From: a virus
IMG/VR virus record: IMGVR_UViG_3300043395_001970
Span: 17,810-81,809 of that record
Reading direction: 5' to 3' (one strand)
Length of the DNA stretch: 64,000 bases
Part shown: piece after piece, positions 23,580 to 32,818 of the stretch
How the letters are laid out: each line of letters opens with the position of its first letter
How positions within the stretch are numbered: position 1 is the first letter of the stretch
Translations under genes and position numbers: made by a program
The notes under the pieces: model-generated
The model's input: only the letters and a program-made list of their open reading frames with translations
The model's database searches: none
Told to the model about the DNA's origin: nothing

Positions 23580-25658
23580 TTATTTTCTTAATCTATTAGC
23601 TAAATTATCTACACTTCCCAAATTAAGCTCTTTCTGAATTATTGGATTTTGTGTAACTCCGCTAAATCTTTGTTTAAATTGTTTATCTATTGCTTCATCA
23701 GATAATTGAGCTAACTTTGAATCAATTTTTATTTTTGCAATATCGCTGTTAATACTAGATTTAGATTTTCCAATATCAACTGGTTTTTGTAATTCTCTTT
23801 TAACCAATGTACCATCTGGGTTTGTTTCAGTACTTGTAGCAGGAACTCTTAATTTTTGATTTTTACCAACTCCACCGTATGAATAGAATCTGTTTGCTAT
23901 AAAAGTTCCTTCTTTACCCGTTTCATCACTAATACCATACGAATCACCCATAGTATCCAAAAATTTATATGTAATATTAACATTTATAATTCTTGGTAGT
24001 TTCCAATATTCTAAATCAACGGATTGGTCTATATCAAATCCAATTTCCCATGGAGAGTTATCATCAATATCATAACTAAGAGATTCAATAAATCCTTCTG
24101 CGTTCTTAAACATATCACCCAATGTTAATTTTAAAAATGGTGGAGTAATAAATACGCTACCAGCCACACCAATACCATTAGCAGGATAAACTAATCCAGT
24201 CAAAAAATTAATCTTTTCCCATGCCACCTTATGTTCTTTTGCATTTAAAGAAAAAACTTTAAATGTAAAAGTAATACTTCTTTCAATTCCAGAGTATGTA
24301 TAATAACTAAATGGATTTCCTAAAGTTTTATTAGTATCCCAAGTTGGACTTAAATTTTCACTAATACCAGATAATGTTGCTCTGAAAGATACTGCTGTTT
24401 CTTTTGCAATAGAATAAAATCTTAATGGAATAAAATCGTAATCATCATAATATTTACCAGCTGCATCTTTTTGACCTCTACTATCGGTTTTAAGGTCTGC
24501 TTCTGTCAATGAATACGTTCCCAATGAATTTAGGTAATCACTACCTTTTGTCATACCTCTTAAAACTTCTATATTTTTTTCTAACTCATATCCACTACCA
24601 CCGGGAGTTGAATTTTTTGGATATCCCCTTCTTTTTGAATATGGTTGGAATCTACCACCATTATCATAATTTTCATTAGCTGTTATATCCGGTTTAAAAG
24701 TTCCTATATCTGCCATTAATCCACCATCTAAAGCAGATAATTCAGTATATCTTTCTGAATATATTGATGCTAAATCATTTTGTTCAGGTACAGTATCAGC
24801 TCGTGCATCAATACTTTTTGAATACTTTGGTAATTCTCCTTTTAAATTTTTTTCAGCTACCGATGTTTTATCTTTGTTTGTATATACAGTTTTAGGTTGT
24901 ATTTGCCCTAAAGGACCTAAATTAATCTTTTTTCCTCTACCAATTCCAATATTAGGTTGAGCTACTATACTTCCAAGATTTATTTCGTTTACACCAAAAA
25001 TTGCTTTTTTAAATTGTTGTTTTCCTAATCGTAAAGCCTCACCTACAATTTTATTACCTATTTGATTTGGTGTTGAACTTTTTAATGCAGATGATAAAAT
25101 TCGTCCAGGTAAATTACCTTCTGATTTTGCTTTTATTTTTTTAAGCGTATCTACTAATTCATGTGGACTTGCATTTGTAAAATCTAAATCGTTTACAACT
25201 CTTGTTGGAATCTTAGTTTCAGGAAAATTAATACCTAATTTATCAGTTACTTTTTTTACAGTTTGTTCTGCCTTTACTTTAAGTTGTTGTAAACTATTTA
25301 TTTTACCGCCTGTTAATTGAGATAAACCTTTACCAACCAAACCACCATCTTGAGTTTGAGTACCACTAGCTGCCAATTTCATATCGTTTAAAACTGGTGT
25401 TGTTTTTTCTTTAAATCTCAAAATGTCCGTACCATACAATGTAGTACTTCTCAAACCTCTAATTGCTCTAATACCAATTAATTCTTCTTCTATTCTTGTT
25501 TCTCCCAATCTATTAGCTACTCCACTTCTTCTAAGTGCGTTAATAGCAAATCCATCAATTACACGAATATCTTTACTATTACGAATATCGTATTTTTGCT
25601 CTGCGGTTAGATTACCATCAATTTTTTTGGTTTTAAATAATTCTTGTAAAGTTGGCAT
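23580..25658 (-). CDS. baseplate / tail-tube initiator protein
   Basis: A 692-residue protein. The first 390 residues are basic and low in aromatic content. A conserved folded domain spans about 393-580 (YDDYDFIPLRFYSI, FRATLSGISENLSP, GIERSITFTFKVFSLNAKEH, WEKINFLTGLVYP, FLKLTLGDMF, GFIESLSYDID, PWEIGFDIDQSVDLE, LPRIINVNITYKFL). That domain looks like the tail-tube-like module of baseplate initiator proteins (as in T4 gp48/gp54). It is followed by the LysM-like and hub genes and preceded by the tape measure gene, the expected place for tube initiation. The exact equivalent is uncertain. Confidence 0.7.
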   Translation of the reverse strand: MPTLQELFKTKKIDGNLTAEQKYDIRNSKDIRVIDGFAINALRRSGVANRLGETRIEEELIGIRAIRGLRSTTLYGTDILRFKEKTTPVLNDMKLAASGTQTQDGGLVGKGLSQLTGGKINSLQQLKVKAEQTVKKVTDKLGINFPETKIPTRVVNDLDFTNASPHELVDTLKKIKAKSEGNLPGRILSSALKSSTPNQIGNKIVGEALRLGKQQFKKAIFGVNEINLGSIVAQPNIGIGRGKKINLGPLGQIQPKTVYTNKDKTSVAEKNLKGELPKYSKSIDARADTVPEQNDLASIYSERYTELSALDGGLMADIGTFKPDITANENYDNGGRFQPYSKRRGYPKNSTPGGSGYELEKNIEVLRGMTKGSDYLNSLGTYSLTEADLKTDSRGQKDAAGKYYDDYDFIPLRFYSIAKETAVSFRATLSGISENLSPTWDTNKTLGNPFSYYTYSGIERSITFTFKVFSLNAKEHKVAWEKINFLTGLVYPANGIGVAGSVFITPPFLKLTLGDMFKNAEGFIESLSYDIDDNSPWEIGFDIDQSVDLEYWKLPRIINVNITYKFLDTMGDSYGISDETGKEGTFIANRFYSYGGVGKNQKLRVPATSTETNPDGTLVKRELQKPVDIGKSKSSINSDIAKIKIDSKLAQLSDEAIDKQFKQRFSGVTQNPIIQKELNLGSVDNLANRLRK

Positions 25659-25672
25659 TTTATAATTTTATT

Positions 25673-27985
25673 TTATCCTTGAGCCATAGCGTAGTTGTTT
25701 CTGGTACTACCCTCTACAACTGTACCAATACCCGCTGAAACCTTAGCACCATCCATTCTAACAGCTATTTTACCTGCTGCCAAATCTGCTCTTAATGCTT
25801 TTAATTCTCCAATCATTGTATTTAGTGGTGCAGATAATACTGCCAAATTTCCTCCTGACCCTCCATTCATAGCTTTTGCTGCTCCAGGTGCTGCTATTAA
25901 ATCATCATTTGGAGATAATTCAAATAATCCACCTTCTTTTGTTGAAACTTGAGTTTTTCCATCAGCTGGGGAATACATATCTCCCGCTTTTTGTTGAGAC
26001 TTTATAAAACCAATACCACCTGCAATAGCAGCAATTGCTAAAGCAGGTCCAACAACAGGCAATCCACCTAATGAAGTCCATGCTCCTTTAATAACACTCA
26101 TTATTGCTAATGCTTGTGTTTTTATCCACATAGCGTTAAAAATAGCTAATATTGGTAGTAATACAGGAGCCATAGCAGTAAATCCTTGAATAATATAAGA
26201 AACAGCCTGACCAATTAGTTGGACTGGATATAATATGGCTTGAATTATTGGTATTAATGCATCTAATAATGGAGTTAAAGCATTACCAACTGTGGCTGCA
26301 ATTGATGTAAAAGTATTTGCTAGCTTATCTAATGATTTTTGATTTTCTTGCTGAACTTTGAATTTTTGTGTTTCTGATGCTAATTGGTCTGCGCTTATAT
26401 TTGTAATATCTAATCCGGCATTAATAGCTTCTTCCGCTTGTTTTCTTTGCTCAGATGTTAAACTATTTAATTTATCTTGCGCATCTAATTGTTTATTAAT
26501 TTCCTCAACACTCATTCCAGCTGCCTTAGCTAATTGTCTTTGTGTAAAATAATCTTGCTTTCGAAAATCTCCACTTCTTTGTAATTGAGCTAATGTTTCT
26601 TTTTGAGCATCAACTATATTACCTTCCATTGCTAATGCCCTAGCTCTACTTAAATTAAATTGACCACCAACATAAGTTGCAGCTACTAATTCATCTTCAA
26701 TACTACCTTCAAAATCTAAAAGTTTTTCAGCCGTTGCGGCTACATCTTTTAAATTAGTTCCAAGCCTTCTAGCCTCAATAGCATTTTTGGTTAATTTAGT
26801 TAAATCTCCTTTAAATAATGTTGATGCAACTTCTGCGTTTTCTGCTATATCTTTAAATACTTTTGCAGGAGCAACTCCAGCCAACTTAGCCATATTTGCA
26901 GCTTGCATTTGTACATTAGCTGCTGTTTCGGAACTCAATCCTCCAATTTGTTCAAATATACCTTGTACCTTTCCGGAATCTGCTGCAGCAATACCAAAGT
27001 TTTGATTCATTACTGTAAGTGCAGCAGTTGTTTCTTTTGAGACATTGTATATATCACTAAATTCAGATTTTAAAGCGGCTACAGTATCAAATGCTCCTTT
27101 TGCTGTTACACCCAAATCCCCAAACTCTCCTGCAATTTCACTTGCATTAGAACGAATTCCCTCCATTTGAGAATTAGTCAATCCTGTTGTTTCTCTAAAT
27201 TCTCCCGCAGCATCATCTAAATCTTTAAATGCTGTTATTCCTGCAATTAAAATTCCCGCTAGCAACGTAAATACTATAGCTTTTGCACTAGCTGTTTTTA
27301 TTGCATTTCCTAATTTTTGCGCAAATCCAACTGCTCCTTTTAAACTATCAGGTAAAGCATTAAACATATCCTGCTGAGATTCTCGTATTTGTTTTAACTT
27401 TTGTTCTTTTAAATACATTTGTTCTTCAAGATTAACAGCATCCATATCTCTTTTAATTTGAGCTTCACTCAAACCTAAAACATTTTCTTTAATTTTTAAT
27501 CTTTTTTGCTCAAACTCATTTAATCCTTTAGCATCTGCTTCAGCTTTTGCAGTAGCTTGAGCTTGTTGTAACATATCATTACTTATTTGAGTAAGATAAT
27601 TTTCCCTTTCTATTTCTGCTTGTAATTCTTCACCAGTTAATTTTGTTTGCTTTACTTTACTTTGAATGATGTCTTGATTAATTGAATGATAAATTGAAGT
27701 TTCCGAGTTTTGGTCTGCAAGTAATTTTTTAACTGCTGGAGATAATTTTGCAAATGATTTAGCGAACGCAGATTGTTCTTTTTGTAATTTTTTTTGTTCG
27801 TTTACTCGTTTTTGTTCTTCTTTAAGTAAAGCCTGTTGTTCCTTTTTTTCGGCTTGATAATCTTTTAACTTTCTTTTTGAATATGAACTACTTAATTTCG
27901 CATAATGAGCTATTCGCTCATCCGCATGAGCAATTCTTTCTTTAATTTTTTCAATTTCTGTAAGTTCTCTTAAATTTTCAGCCAT
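25673..27985 (-). CDS. tape measure protein
   Basis: A 770-residue tape measure protein. The N-terminal 200 residues are a charged coiled coil (ERIAHADERIAHYAKLSS, KRVNEQKKLQKEQ). Next come a hydrophobic segment (AIVFTLLAGILIAGI), a helical central part, and strongly hydrophobic C-terminal segments (LLPILAIFNAMW, VVGPALAIAAIAGGIGF), typical for a protein that fills the tube and later enters the host membrane. At about 0.15 nm per residue it would set a tail of roughly 115 nm, an estimate from the general rule. It lies downstream of the tube and assembly-chaperone-like genes, as in most tailed phages. Confidence 0.9.
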   Translation of the reverse strand: MAENLRELTEIEKIKERIAHADERIAHYAKLSSSYSKRKLKDYQAEKKEQQALLKEEQKRVNEQKKLQKEQSAFAKSFAKLSPAVKKLLADQNSETSIYHSINQDIIQSKVKQTKLTGEELQAEIERENYLTQISNDMLQQAQATAKAEADAKGLNEFEQKRLKIKENVLGLSEAQIKRDMDAVNLEEQMYLKEQKLKQIRESQQDMFNALPDSLKGAVGFAQKLGNAIKTASAKAIVFTLLAGILIAGITAFKDLDDAAGEFRETTGLTNSQMEGIRSNASEIAGEFGDLGVTAKGAFDTVAALKSEFSDIYNVSKETTAALTVMNQNFGIAAADSGKVQGIFEQIGGLSSETAANVQMQAANMAKLAGVAPAKVFKDIAENAEVASTLFKGDLTKLTKNAIEARRLGTNLKDVAATAEKLLDFEGSIEDELVAATYVGGQFNLSRARALAMEGNIVDAQKETLAQLQRSGDFRKQDYFTQRQLAKAAGMSVEEINKQLDAQDKLNSLTSEQRKQAEEAINAGLDITNISADQLASETQKFKVQQENQKSLDKLANTFTSIAATVGNALTPLLDALIPIIQAILYPVQLIGQAVSYIIQGFTAMAPVLLPILAIFNAMWIKTQALAIMSVIKGAWTSLGGLPVVGPALAIAAIAGGIGFIKSQQKAGDMYSPADGKTQVSTKEGGLFELSPNDDLIAAPGAAKAMNGGSGGNLAVLSAPLNTMIGELKALRADLAAGKIAVRMDGAKVSAGIGTVVEGSTRNNYAMAQG

Positions 27986-27997
27986 TTAGAGTTTTAT

Positions 27998-28207
27998 TTA
28001 TAATGCTCCGTATTTTTTTAATATTTTTACAAATTCAGGATCTAATTGACCGCTTTTTTGATGTAGCTTAGCTATGTTAGCATCAATTTTTTTTAATTCA
28101 GGATCATTATCAATCACATATTGTAAATCTTTTGGTTTTTTCTTTTTTCCAAACCAACCAAAAAATTCTTTTAAATTTGACTTTGATATTTTATATTTTT
28201 TCCTCAT
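27998..28207 (-). CDS. small basic protein upstream of the tape measure
   Basis: A 69-residue, lysine-rich protein (KISKSNLKEFFGWFGKKKKP, KDLQYVIDNDPELKKIDANI, LDPEFVKILKKYG). The K-K-P-K-D-L...DNDPELKKID pattern is one I have seen in small proteins next to tape measure genes of myoviruses, but no function is known to me. It starts 19 nt after a late-type ATATTTATA element and precedes the tape measure by 12 bp, so the two are co-expressed late. It may assist tape measure folding, by position only. Confidence 0.65.
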   Translation of the reverse strand: MRKKYKISKSNLKEFFGWFGKKKKPKDLQYVIDNDPELKKIDANIAKLHQKSGQLDPEFVKILKKYGAL

Positions 28208-28226
28208 TTTATATTTGTTTATTTGA

Positions 28227-28235
28227 TATAAATAT
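28227..28235 (-). promoter_or_regulatory. late-type ATATTTATA element for the tape measure unit
   Basis: ATATTTATA on the minus strand, 19 nt before the ATG at 28207 and just past a strong terminator, so it restarts transcription for the tape measure and baseplate genes. Confidence 0.65.
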
Positions 28236-28245
28236 CCTATAAAAC

Positions 28246-28274
28246 AAAAAGTTAGGATTTTATCTAATCCTAAC
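28246..28274 (-). terminator. intrinsic terminator after the chaperone-like gene pair
   Basis: A perfect 9-bp stem GTTAGGATT/AATCCTAAC with a 6-nt loop, followed by five T on the minus strand. It overlaps the stop codon of the 76-residue gene. Confidence 0.88.
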
Positions 28275-28490
28275 CTTTGGAAGTTTTGGTGATTTTGATG
28301 CGGTTGAAGCTTTTATTTGTTCATTTTCCTTCTTCTTAGCATCCACCAATTTTTTATAATAAAAGTTTCTTAAATAAGTTGGCATCTTATATAATTCCAT
28401 CATTGTAAACCCATTCCCATAATGAACCATATCAAAAATTTGGGAATGTAGATTTACACTATGGTTTATCGGAAGGCCAAAAAAACCCAA
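28260..28490 (-). CDS. probable frameshift extension of a tail assembly chaperone-like gene
   Basis: A frame of 76 codons opening with TTG inside the 3' end of the gp26-like gene. Its product has LPINHSVNLHSQIFDMVHYG, then GFTMMELYKMP and TYLRNFYYKKL. The pattern (Gly-Phe-x-x-x-x-x-Tyr-x-Met-Pro...LR-x-FY) fits the short helical extension that many phages join to a tail assembly chaperone by frameshifting. The two frames overlap for 32 nt across a run of seven T (28479-28485), and no ATG start exists. It lies just before the tape measure unit, the usual site of such a pair. It may also be translated alone from the TTG. Confidence 0.6.
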   Translation of the reverse strand: MGFFGLPINHSVNLHSQIFDMVHYGNGFTMMELYKMPTYLRNFYYKKLVDAKKKENEQIKASTASKSPKLPKVRIR

Positions 28491-29220
28491 CTCCTAATAC
28501 TATATTGACGTCCTCCACCTCGCCACTATCGTGCTCATATTTAATAGTCATATCCATATCAGGGGACATATTTTTTACATAATCTCTAAATGCTTTACTA
28601 TCTCTAGCTAACATTCCGTTTATAAATTTACTAATTGCACCTATACTACTATCACCATCAACAGATTTAATCATATATCTTAATCTAGTTGTAATATCAG
28701 CAGATGCATCTTTATTCATCTTTTCTAAAGCAGCTATATCTTTTTCAATCATTTGCTCATCGCCATGAGTTAATAACTTAAATGTAATTTTTTTACCATT
28801 TGATGGTAGTGTAAAACTAAACTCATTTTTGTTATTGAATAAAGAGAAATCAACTTCTTTTGTTTGTATTTTTGATAAATCAACATCAGCTTGTGCTGTA
28901 TCTCTTAATACTGATGAATAAAATTTAAATGAGTATTCAGGTCCATATCCTAATAATCTTGTTGCCAAAATTATGGCATTCTTGTCTCCGATTACAATAT
29001 CGTTAATATTAATATTATCAACAACAATAGATTCAAATAACTTATCTAAAACAACACCTTTTTTAATAAGGTTTTGGTTAGAAAGAATATCTTCTTCCTT
29101 TGCTGTCATATGCTTAATTGTAATTCTACCCGATGCTAATGGGTGGTCTTTTGGGTACACTAACCCTTTTGATGGAAGGTCTAACACTTCCGTTGGAAAA
29201 TCGTATTGTTTTTCTTGCAT
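28459..29220 (-). CDS. T4 gp26-like baseplate/tail assembly protein
   Basis: A 253-residue protein with the family signature LDLPSKGLVYPKDHPLASG, then RITIKHMTAKEEDIL, DIVIGDKNAIILATRLLGYG and FSFTLPSNGKKITFKLLT. This matches the T4 baseplate protein family (gp26-like) of myoviruses. Its position between the tube and the tape measure, together with a frameshift-prone T7 run near its 3' end (GVGFFWPSDKP), suggests it also fills the place of the tail assembly chaperone. It has a late-type element 20 nt before its ATG. Family membership is fairly secure; the precise role is inferred. Confidence 0.75.
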   Translation of the reverse strand: MQEKQYDFPTEVLDLPSKGLVYPKDHPLASGRITIKHMTAKEEDILSNQNLIKKGVVLDKLFESIVVDNININDIVIGDKNAIILATRLLGYGPEYSFKFYSSVLRDTAQADVDLSKIQTKEVDFSLFNNKNEFSFTLPSNGKKITFKLLTHGDEQMIEKDIAALEKMNKDASADITTRLRYMIKSVDGDSSIGAISKFINGMLARDSKAFRDYVKNMSPDMDMTIKYEHDSGEVEDVNIVLGVGFFWPSDKP

Positions 29221-29240
29221 AACGTAATTTGTTTTGTATA

Positions 29241-29249
29241 TATAAATAC
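29241..29249 (-). promoter_or_regulatory. late-type GTATTTATA element
   Basis: GTATTTATA on the minus strand, 20 nt before the ATG at 29220 and directly downstream of a strong terminator. It differs from the ATATTTATA consensus only in the first base. Confidence 0.55.
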
Positions 29250-29272
29250 ATTAATTTAAAAAAGTTGGAAAT

Positions 29273-29300
29273 AAAAAAGGGATACCTTTTGAGTATCCCT
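29273..29300 (-). terminator. intrinsic terminator after the tail tube gene
   Basis: An 8-bp stem AGGGATAC/GTATCCCT with a 7-nt loop and then six T/U on the minus strand. It ends the sheath-tube transcript, allowing the very abundant tube and sheath to be expressed separately. Confidence 0.92.
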
Positions 29301-29323
29301 TTCTTTTTATATCTTTTCTTAGA

Positions 29324-29818
29324 TTAGAATTCAAGAATTGCGTAATCGTAAGATAGTGTTAATTCAATTGTTGCAGGTTCGTTAGAATCAAATGCAACAT
29401 CACCAAAGTTTGCTTGATTGATAAATGCACCTTTTAATTTCCACTGCTCAATCTTATCACCAACAGGTCCTAACATATAAAAATCAATATCTTTTTTGTA
29501 GAACTCTGCATATCCATCTCTACCAGTAATAGATTCATGTGATAATCTCACCCATTCCATTACACCTTGAGCTGCTGAAGGAACGATTGGGTCATACAGA
29601 GTGATAGTGATATCTTGCCACTCACCTTTACCCTTCAACTTTCTCTTTACGTTGATGTGGTCTAAAGTTACTACTTCAAATTGAATAGTAGGTCTATTAG
29701 CTGCTTTTACAAGATACGCAGGTAATCCGACTTCGCCGAACTCCATCACATATCTATTTTTCATCTTAGGTTCGAAGTTCGTATAGAACATCTTATCAAA
29801 CTCTAGTATTTCTGCCAT
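29324..29818 (-). CDS. tail tube protein
   Basis: A 164-residue protein with the gp19-type tail tube pattern: FEPKMKNRYVMEFGEVGLPA, YLVKAANRPTIQFEVVTLDH, INVKRKLKGKGEWQDITITL, then YDPIVPSAAQGVMEW. The size and position just after the sheath gene are as in T4 (gp18-gp19). Hexameric rings of this protein form the inner tube that conducts DNA. It sits between a late-type element and a strong terminator, so it can be made as its own short, abundant mRNA. Confidence 0.93.
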   Translation of the reverse strand: MAEILEFDKMFYTNFEPKMKNRYVMEFGEVGLPAYLVKAANRPTIQFEVVTLDHINVKRKLKGKGEWQDITITLYDPIVPSAAQGVMEWVRLSHESITGRDGYAEFYKKDIDFYMLGPVGDKIEQWKLKGAFINQANFGDVAFDSNEPATIELTLSYDYAILEF

Positions 29819-29840
29819 TTTATTATTCCTTTATTTTATT

Positions 29841-29849
29841 AATAAATAT
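29841..29849 (-). promoter_or_regulatory. late-type element for the tail tube gene (variant)
   Basis: ATATTTATT on the minus strand, one base off the ATATTTATA consensus, 22 nt before the tube ATG. An AAGGAA ribosome-binding-like sequence lies between them. Confidence 0.45.
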
Positions 29850-29869
29850 TTCTTCGTTACGTTTTTATA

Positions 29870-32263
29870 TTATGCTGAGAAACTTGCTCCAGTTGGAAGA
29901 ATGTTGAAATCAATTACGATGAATTCTGCAGTCTTCGCTGGTTGAAGGAATATCTGTCCAGCTAATATGTTTCTATCAATCACATCAGGTGTATTGTTAG
30001 TTTCATCCATTACAACTCTGAATGCGTATAAACCTTGTCTTTGTTGAATTGCTTCTAAGTAAGGATTTACAGTATTCAAGAATCTTCCTCTAGTTGTAGA
30101 AGTATTTTGTTCAAATACTAAGAAACGAGAAGTAGATGCGATGAACTTCTTAACAGTGATAAGTAATCTTCTTACGTTGATTCTATCTAATGCCGATGCT
30201 TTATCTTGTAGAGTTTTTTGTCCGAATGCTACAATACCTTGTCCAGGGAATGCTGCGATTGGGTTTACTTTGTTCTCATATAGAGTATCTCTTTCAGAGT
30301 GTGTTAATCTATTCAATACACTAACTGCTCCAGTAATACCACCTCTATTCAAACCAGCAGGTGCGAACCATTCTGCTGCTAATCTATCATTCTGAGCGAA
30401 TACCGCTGGAAGTAATACTGAAGGTGGAACAGTTGTAAGTTTGTTTGTGTTAGTATCAATTGTCTTAACCCAAGGATAGTAAGTTGCTACATAGTTTGAA
30501 TCTACTGCGTTAGCTGCTTCAGTTGCTTCAGTTATTGTATCATCATAATCGTTGAAATCAGCGATATAGAATGCATCTTGTCTATCTTCAACCATATCAA
30601 TAGCCTTTGTAGTTACTGATGGGTGAAGGCTTCTTACAATACCAGGAGTTACAACCATATTGATATCCCATTCATCAGGATTAGATACAGCGTTGATACC
30701 TCTAGCATATGATAGTGAACCAGATGATGTTGAAGTTGAACAATTAAATCCTTGCGTATTTGCTGCTCCCCATTCAGTATCACCAGCTTTTGCTGCTTTA
30801 ACAGTTGGGTTCATACCATCATATCCACTTTGGAATGCTAATACAAATTGTCTTTTGGCCATATCACCAGAAGTAGAACCTGTCATTTCGTATTGATAAT
30901 TTGGATAAATAGCCGAATTATCAAATGCGAATATTTTATTATTACCCGTTGCTACACCTTGTGGCAATGGTTTTAAGTATTGTTTGTTATCCAAAGAAAC
31001 ACCAGAAGTTTCAAAATCAAAACCTGCGAAATAAACAGGAGATGATGATGTGTTTACTGCTGAACCAGTTTGGAATACAACCGCAGGAACTTTTGATTCA
31101 TCTGCTGTTGCTACTTTGATTGGGTTGAAATAAGCTGCATGTCCAAATGGTGCTGCCGATACAGGAAATGCTCCTGCTTCTTTTACTTCAACTCTAATAT
31201 ATTTTGACCTAGCTACATAATCACCATTTTCAGTAATCTTACCATCAGAATCAATTGTTAAATATCTATCACCAATTCTTCTAGCAATATAGTTTGGAGA
31301 AGCAGGGTCTAAGTTTACGTTATTATATGTTTCTAATACAACTTTTCTTTTATCAGTGTCAGAGAATGAACGGATTGTTACAGTAAATGTAGCGTAATCA
31401 GTTGCTCCATCTTCACCAGCTGCTTTTACATTAGAAATACCAACTTTAAATTTAGTATTATAATTTGTACCATGTCCTAATGTTGCAAAACGGAAAAGGT
31501 CATATCTTTCACCACTTATGTTCTGAGATTTAACCCAAGGAGTAAATGCTTCAGAATAAGCTGGTGAAATTTCATTACCACTATAATTTTGGTCAGGCAA
31601 TTCTTTTACAAAAATTGATGCTGAAGCGTATGGTGAAGATAATGCAGAACCGGTGTTTTCAAAGAAAATGTAAGTGTAAGCTTTCTTTGAAGTTGATGCA
31701 GATGTTACAATTGGAGAAGTACCAAATACATCAGAAAGGTCATTTACATCCGAATTATTTATAGAAGCAGAAATTGAATATCCACTTTGTAATAGGTTTG
31801 AACCAGAAAGTAAGAATGCTCCACTTCCAGTTAAATCAGCACCAAATATTGGCATTATGTTAGCTGCAGGGAATCCTACATTTTGTTGTCCTAAATTAGT
31901 ATTATAAAGAACACCAATTAAAGTTGGAGTTCTTCCACTAGCTTCTGTCCATGCGGAAGATGATGCAAATATACCCATAGGTTTTACTTGAGTATAACCA
32001 CCAACTCCAGCTACTCTTACGATTGTTGCTGAACCAGCTTCTCTTAAATAGTTTTGTACTGCATATTCAGTATAATATGTCCCATCAGGTGTTCCGAAGA
32101 TATCTTCAAATTCTGATTGTGTTCTCACAATAGTTGGAACAAATGCAGGTCCTTGTTTGAAAGGTCCTATAAATGCTGCTCCAATTTCTCCAATTCCTTG
32201 CGCTAAGAAGGATAGGTCATTTTCTCTTGTGAATACGCCAGGTGATACGATTCTTTCTGCCAT
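29870..32263 (-). CDS. contractile tail sheath protein
   Basis: A 797-residue sheath protein. The N-terminus is typical (MAERIVSPGVFTRENDLSFL, AQGIGEIGAAFIGPFKQGPA, FVPTIVRTQSEFEDIFGTP), and the C-terminus carries the conserved tube-contacting part (NPIAAFPGQGIVAFGQKTL, NVRRLLITVKKFIA, FRVVMDETNNTPDVIDRN, QPAKTAEFIVIDFNI). It is longer than T4 gp18 (659 residues), with extra middle domains between about 130 and 470. Contraction of the sheath drives the tube through the host envelope, which defines this phage as a myovirus. A late-type element lies 54 nt upstream, and GGAG precedes the ATG. Confidence 0.96.
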   Translation of the reverse strand: MAERIVSPGVFTRENDLSFLAQGIGEIGAAFIGPFKQGPAFVPTIVRTQSEFEDIFGTPDGTYYTEYAVQNYLREAGSATIVRVAGVGGYTQVKPMGIFASSSAWTEASGRTPTLIGVLYNTNLGQQNVGFPAANIMPIFGADLTGSGAFLLSGSNLLQSGYSISASINNSDVNDLSDVFGTSPIVTSASTSKKAYTYIFFENTGSALSSPYASASIFVKELPDQNYSGNEISPAYSEAFTPWVKSQNISGERYDLFRFATLGHGTNYNTKFKVGISNVKAAGEDGATDYATFTVTIRSFSDTDKRKVVLETYNNVNLDPASPNYIARRIGDRYLTIDSDGKITENGDYVARSKYIRVEVKEAGAFPVSAAPFGHAAYFNPIKVATADESKVPAVVFQTGSAVNTSSSPVYFAGFDFETSGVSLDNKQYLKPLPQGVATGNNKIFAFDNSAIYPNYQYEMTGSTSGDMAKRQFVLAFQSGYDGMNPTVKAAKAGDTEWGAANTQGFNCSTSTSSGSLSYARGINAVSNPDEWDINMVVTPGIVRSLHPSVTTKAIDMVEDRQDAFYIADFNDYDDTITEATEAANAVDSNYVATYYPWVKTIDTNTNKLTTVPPSVLLPAVFAQNDRLAAEWFAPAGLNRGGITGAVSVLNRLTHSERDTLYENKVNPIAAFPGQGIVAFGQKTLQDKASALDRINVRRLLITVKKFIASTSRFLVFEQNTSTTRGRFLNTVNPYLEAIQQRQGLYAFRVVMDETNNTPDVIDRNILAGQIFLQPAKTAEFIVIDFNILPTGASFSA

Positions 32264-32317
32264 TTTATTTCTCCAATTAGATTTTTGTTATAATTTGTAT
32301 TCCTATAAAAATACACA

Positions 32318-32326
32318 TATAAATAT
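32318..32326 (-). promoter_or_regulatory. late-type ATATTTATA element for the sheath gene
   Basis: TATATTTATA on the minus strand just past the terminator of the preceding unit. It lies 54 nt before the sheath ATG, farther than in the other cases, giving a longer leader. Confidence 0.58.
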
Positions 32327-32332
32327 AAACAA

Positions 32333-32367
32333 AATATCCAAAACACAATAATGATGCTTTGGATATT
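32333..32367 (-). terminator. intrinsic terminator before the sheath unit
   Basis: A 10-bp stem AATATCCAAA/TTTGGATATT with a 15-nt loop, followed by TTTGTTTA on the minus strand, 24 bp after the stop of the 129-residue gene. The AT-rich stem and broken T-tract suggest moderate strength. Confidence 0.7.
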
Positions 32368-32390
32368 ACGTTTGATTAATTCTTTAAAAA

Positions 32391-32780
32391 TTATATAGGT
32401 AAAGAACCCGAATTAGAACCAGATACAGGTGACCAAGGTAAATCAAAAGTGTCTACATTTTGTATCACATTTCTTTTTCTATCTATATCTTTTTGAATTC
32501 TATCACTAATATGGTCCCAATATGAAGTGTTTGAAGAACCACTTACATAGCTCTTAATCCACCCCAAAACTTGCTCTTCTGTAAGTTGTGTATAATCAAC
32601 AAAGTTTTCAGGATCTACTGAACTTAAATCAAATGGTGTAGCTCCTACAAATGCTCCAGAAACATTATCTGAAGTATCCGTTCCAGTACACTCCCAACGA
32701 GTACCTATAATTACATTATCTAAACCATTACCACTTGTTTTTGATAATGCTGTAATTTTCCATGTATAATTTATTGCCAT
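32391..32780 (-). CDS. small structural protein of unknown function
   Basis: A 129-residue protein (MAINYTWKITALSKTSGNGL, VIIGTRWECTGTDTSDNVSG, FDLSSVDPENFVDYTQLTE, EQVLGWIKSYV, YWDHISDRIQKDIDRKRN). The lead-in YTWKIT...VIIGTRWECTGTD and ENFVDYTQLTEEQVLGWI resemble small virion proteins of marine phages with a short beta domain and a helical tail. I cannot assign a named family. It has its own late-type element 17 nt upstream and is followed by a terminator. Confidence 0.65.
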   Translation of the reverse strand: MAINYTWKITALSKTSGNGLDNVIIGTRWECTGTDTSDNVSGAFVGATPFDLSSVDPENFVDYTQLTEEQVLGWIKSYVSGSSNTSYWDHISDRIQKDIDRKRNVIQNVDTFDLPWSPVSGSNSGSLPI

Positions 32781-32797
32781 TTTCTTTTTATTTTAAT

Positions 32798-32806
32798 TAT
32801 AAATAT
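32798..32806 (-). promoter_or_regulatory. late-type ATATTTATA element
   Basis: ATATTTATA on the minus strand, 17 nt before the ATG at 32780. Confidence 0.58.
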
Positions 32807-32818
32807 TTGTTTTTAAAA

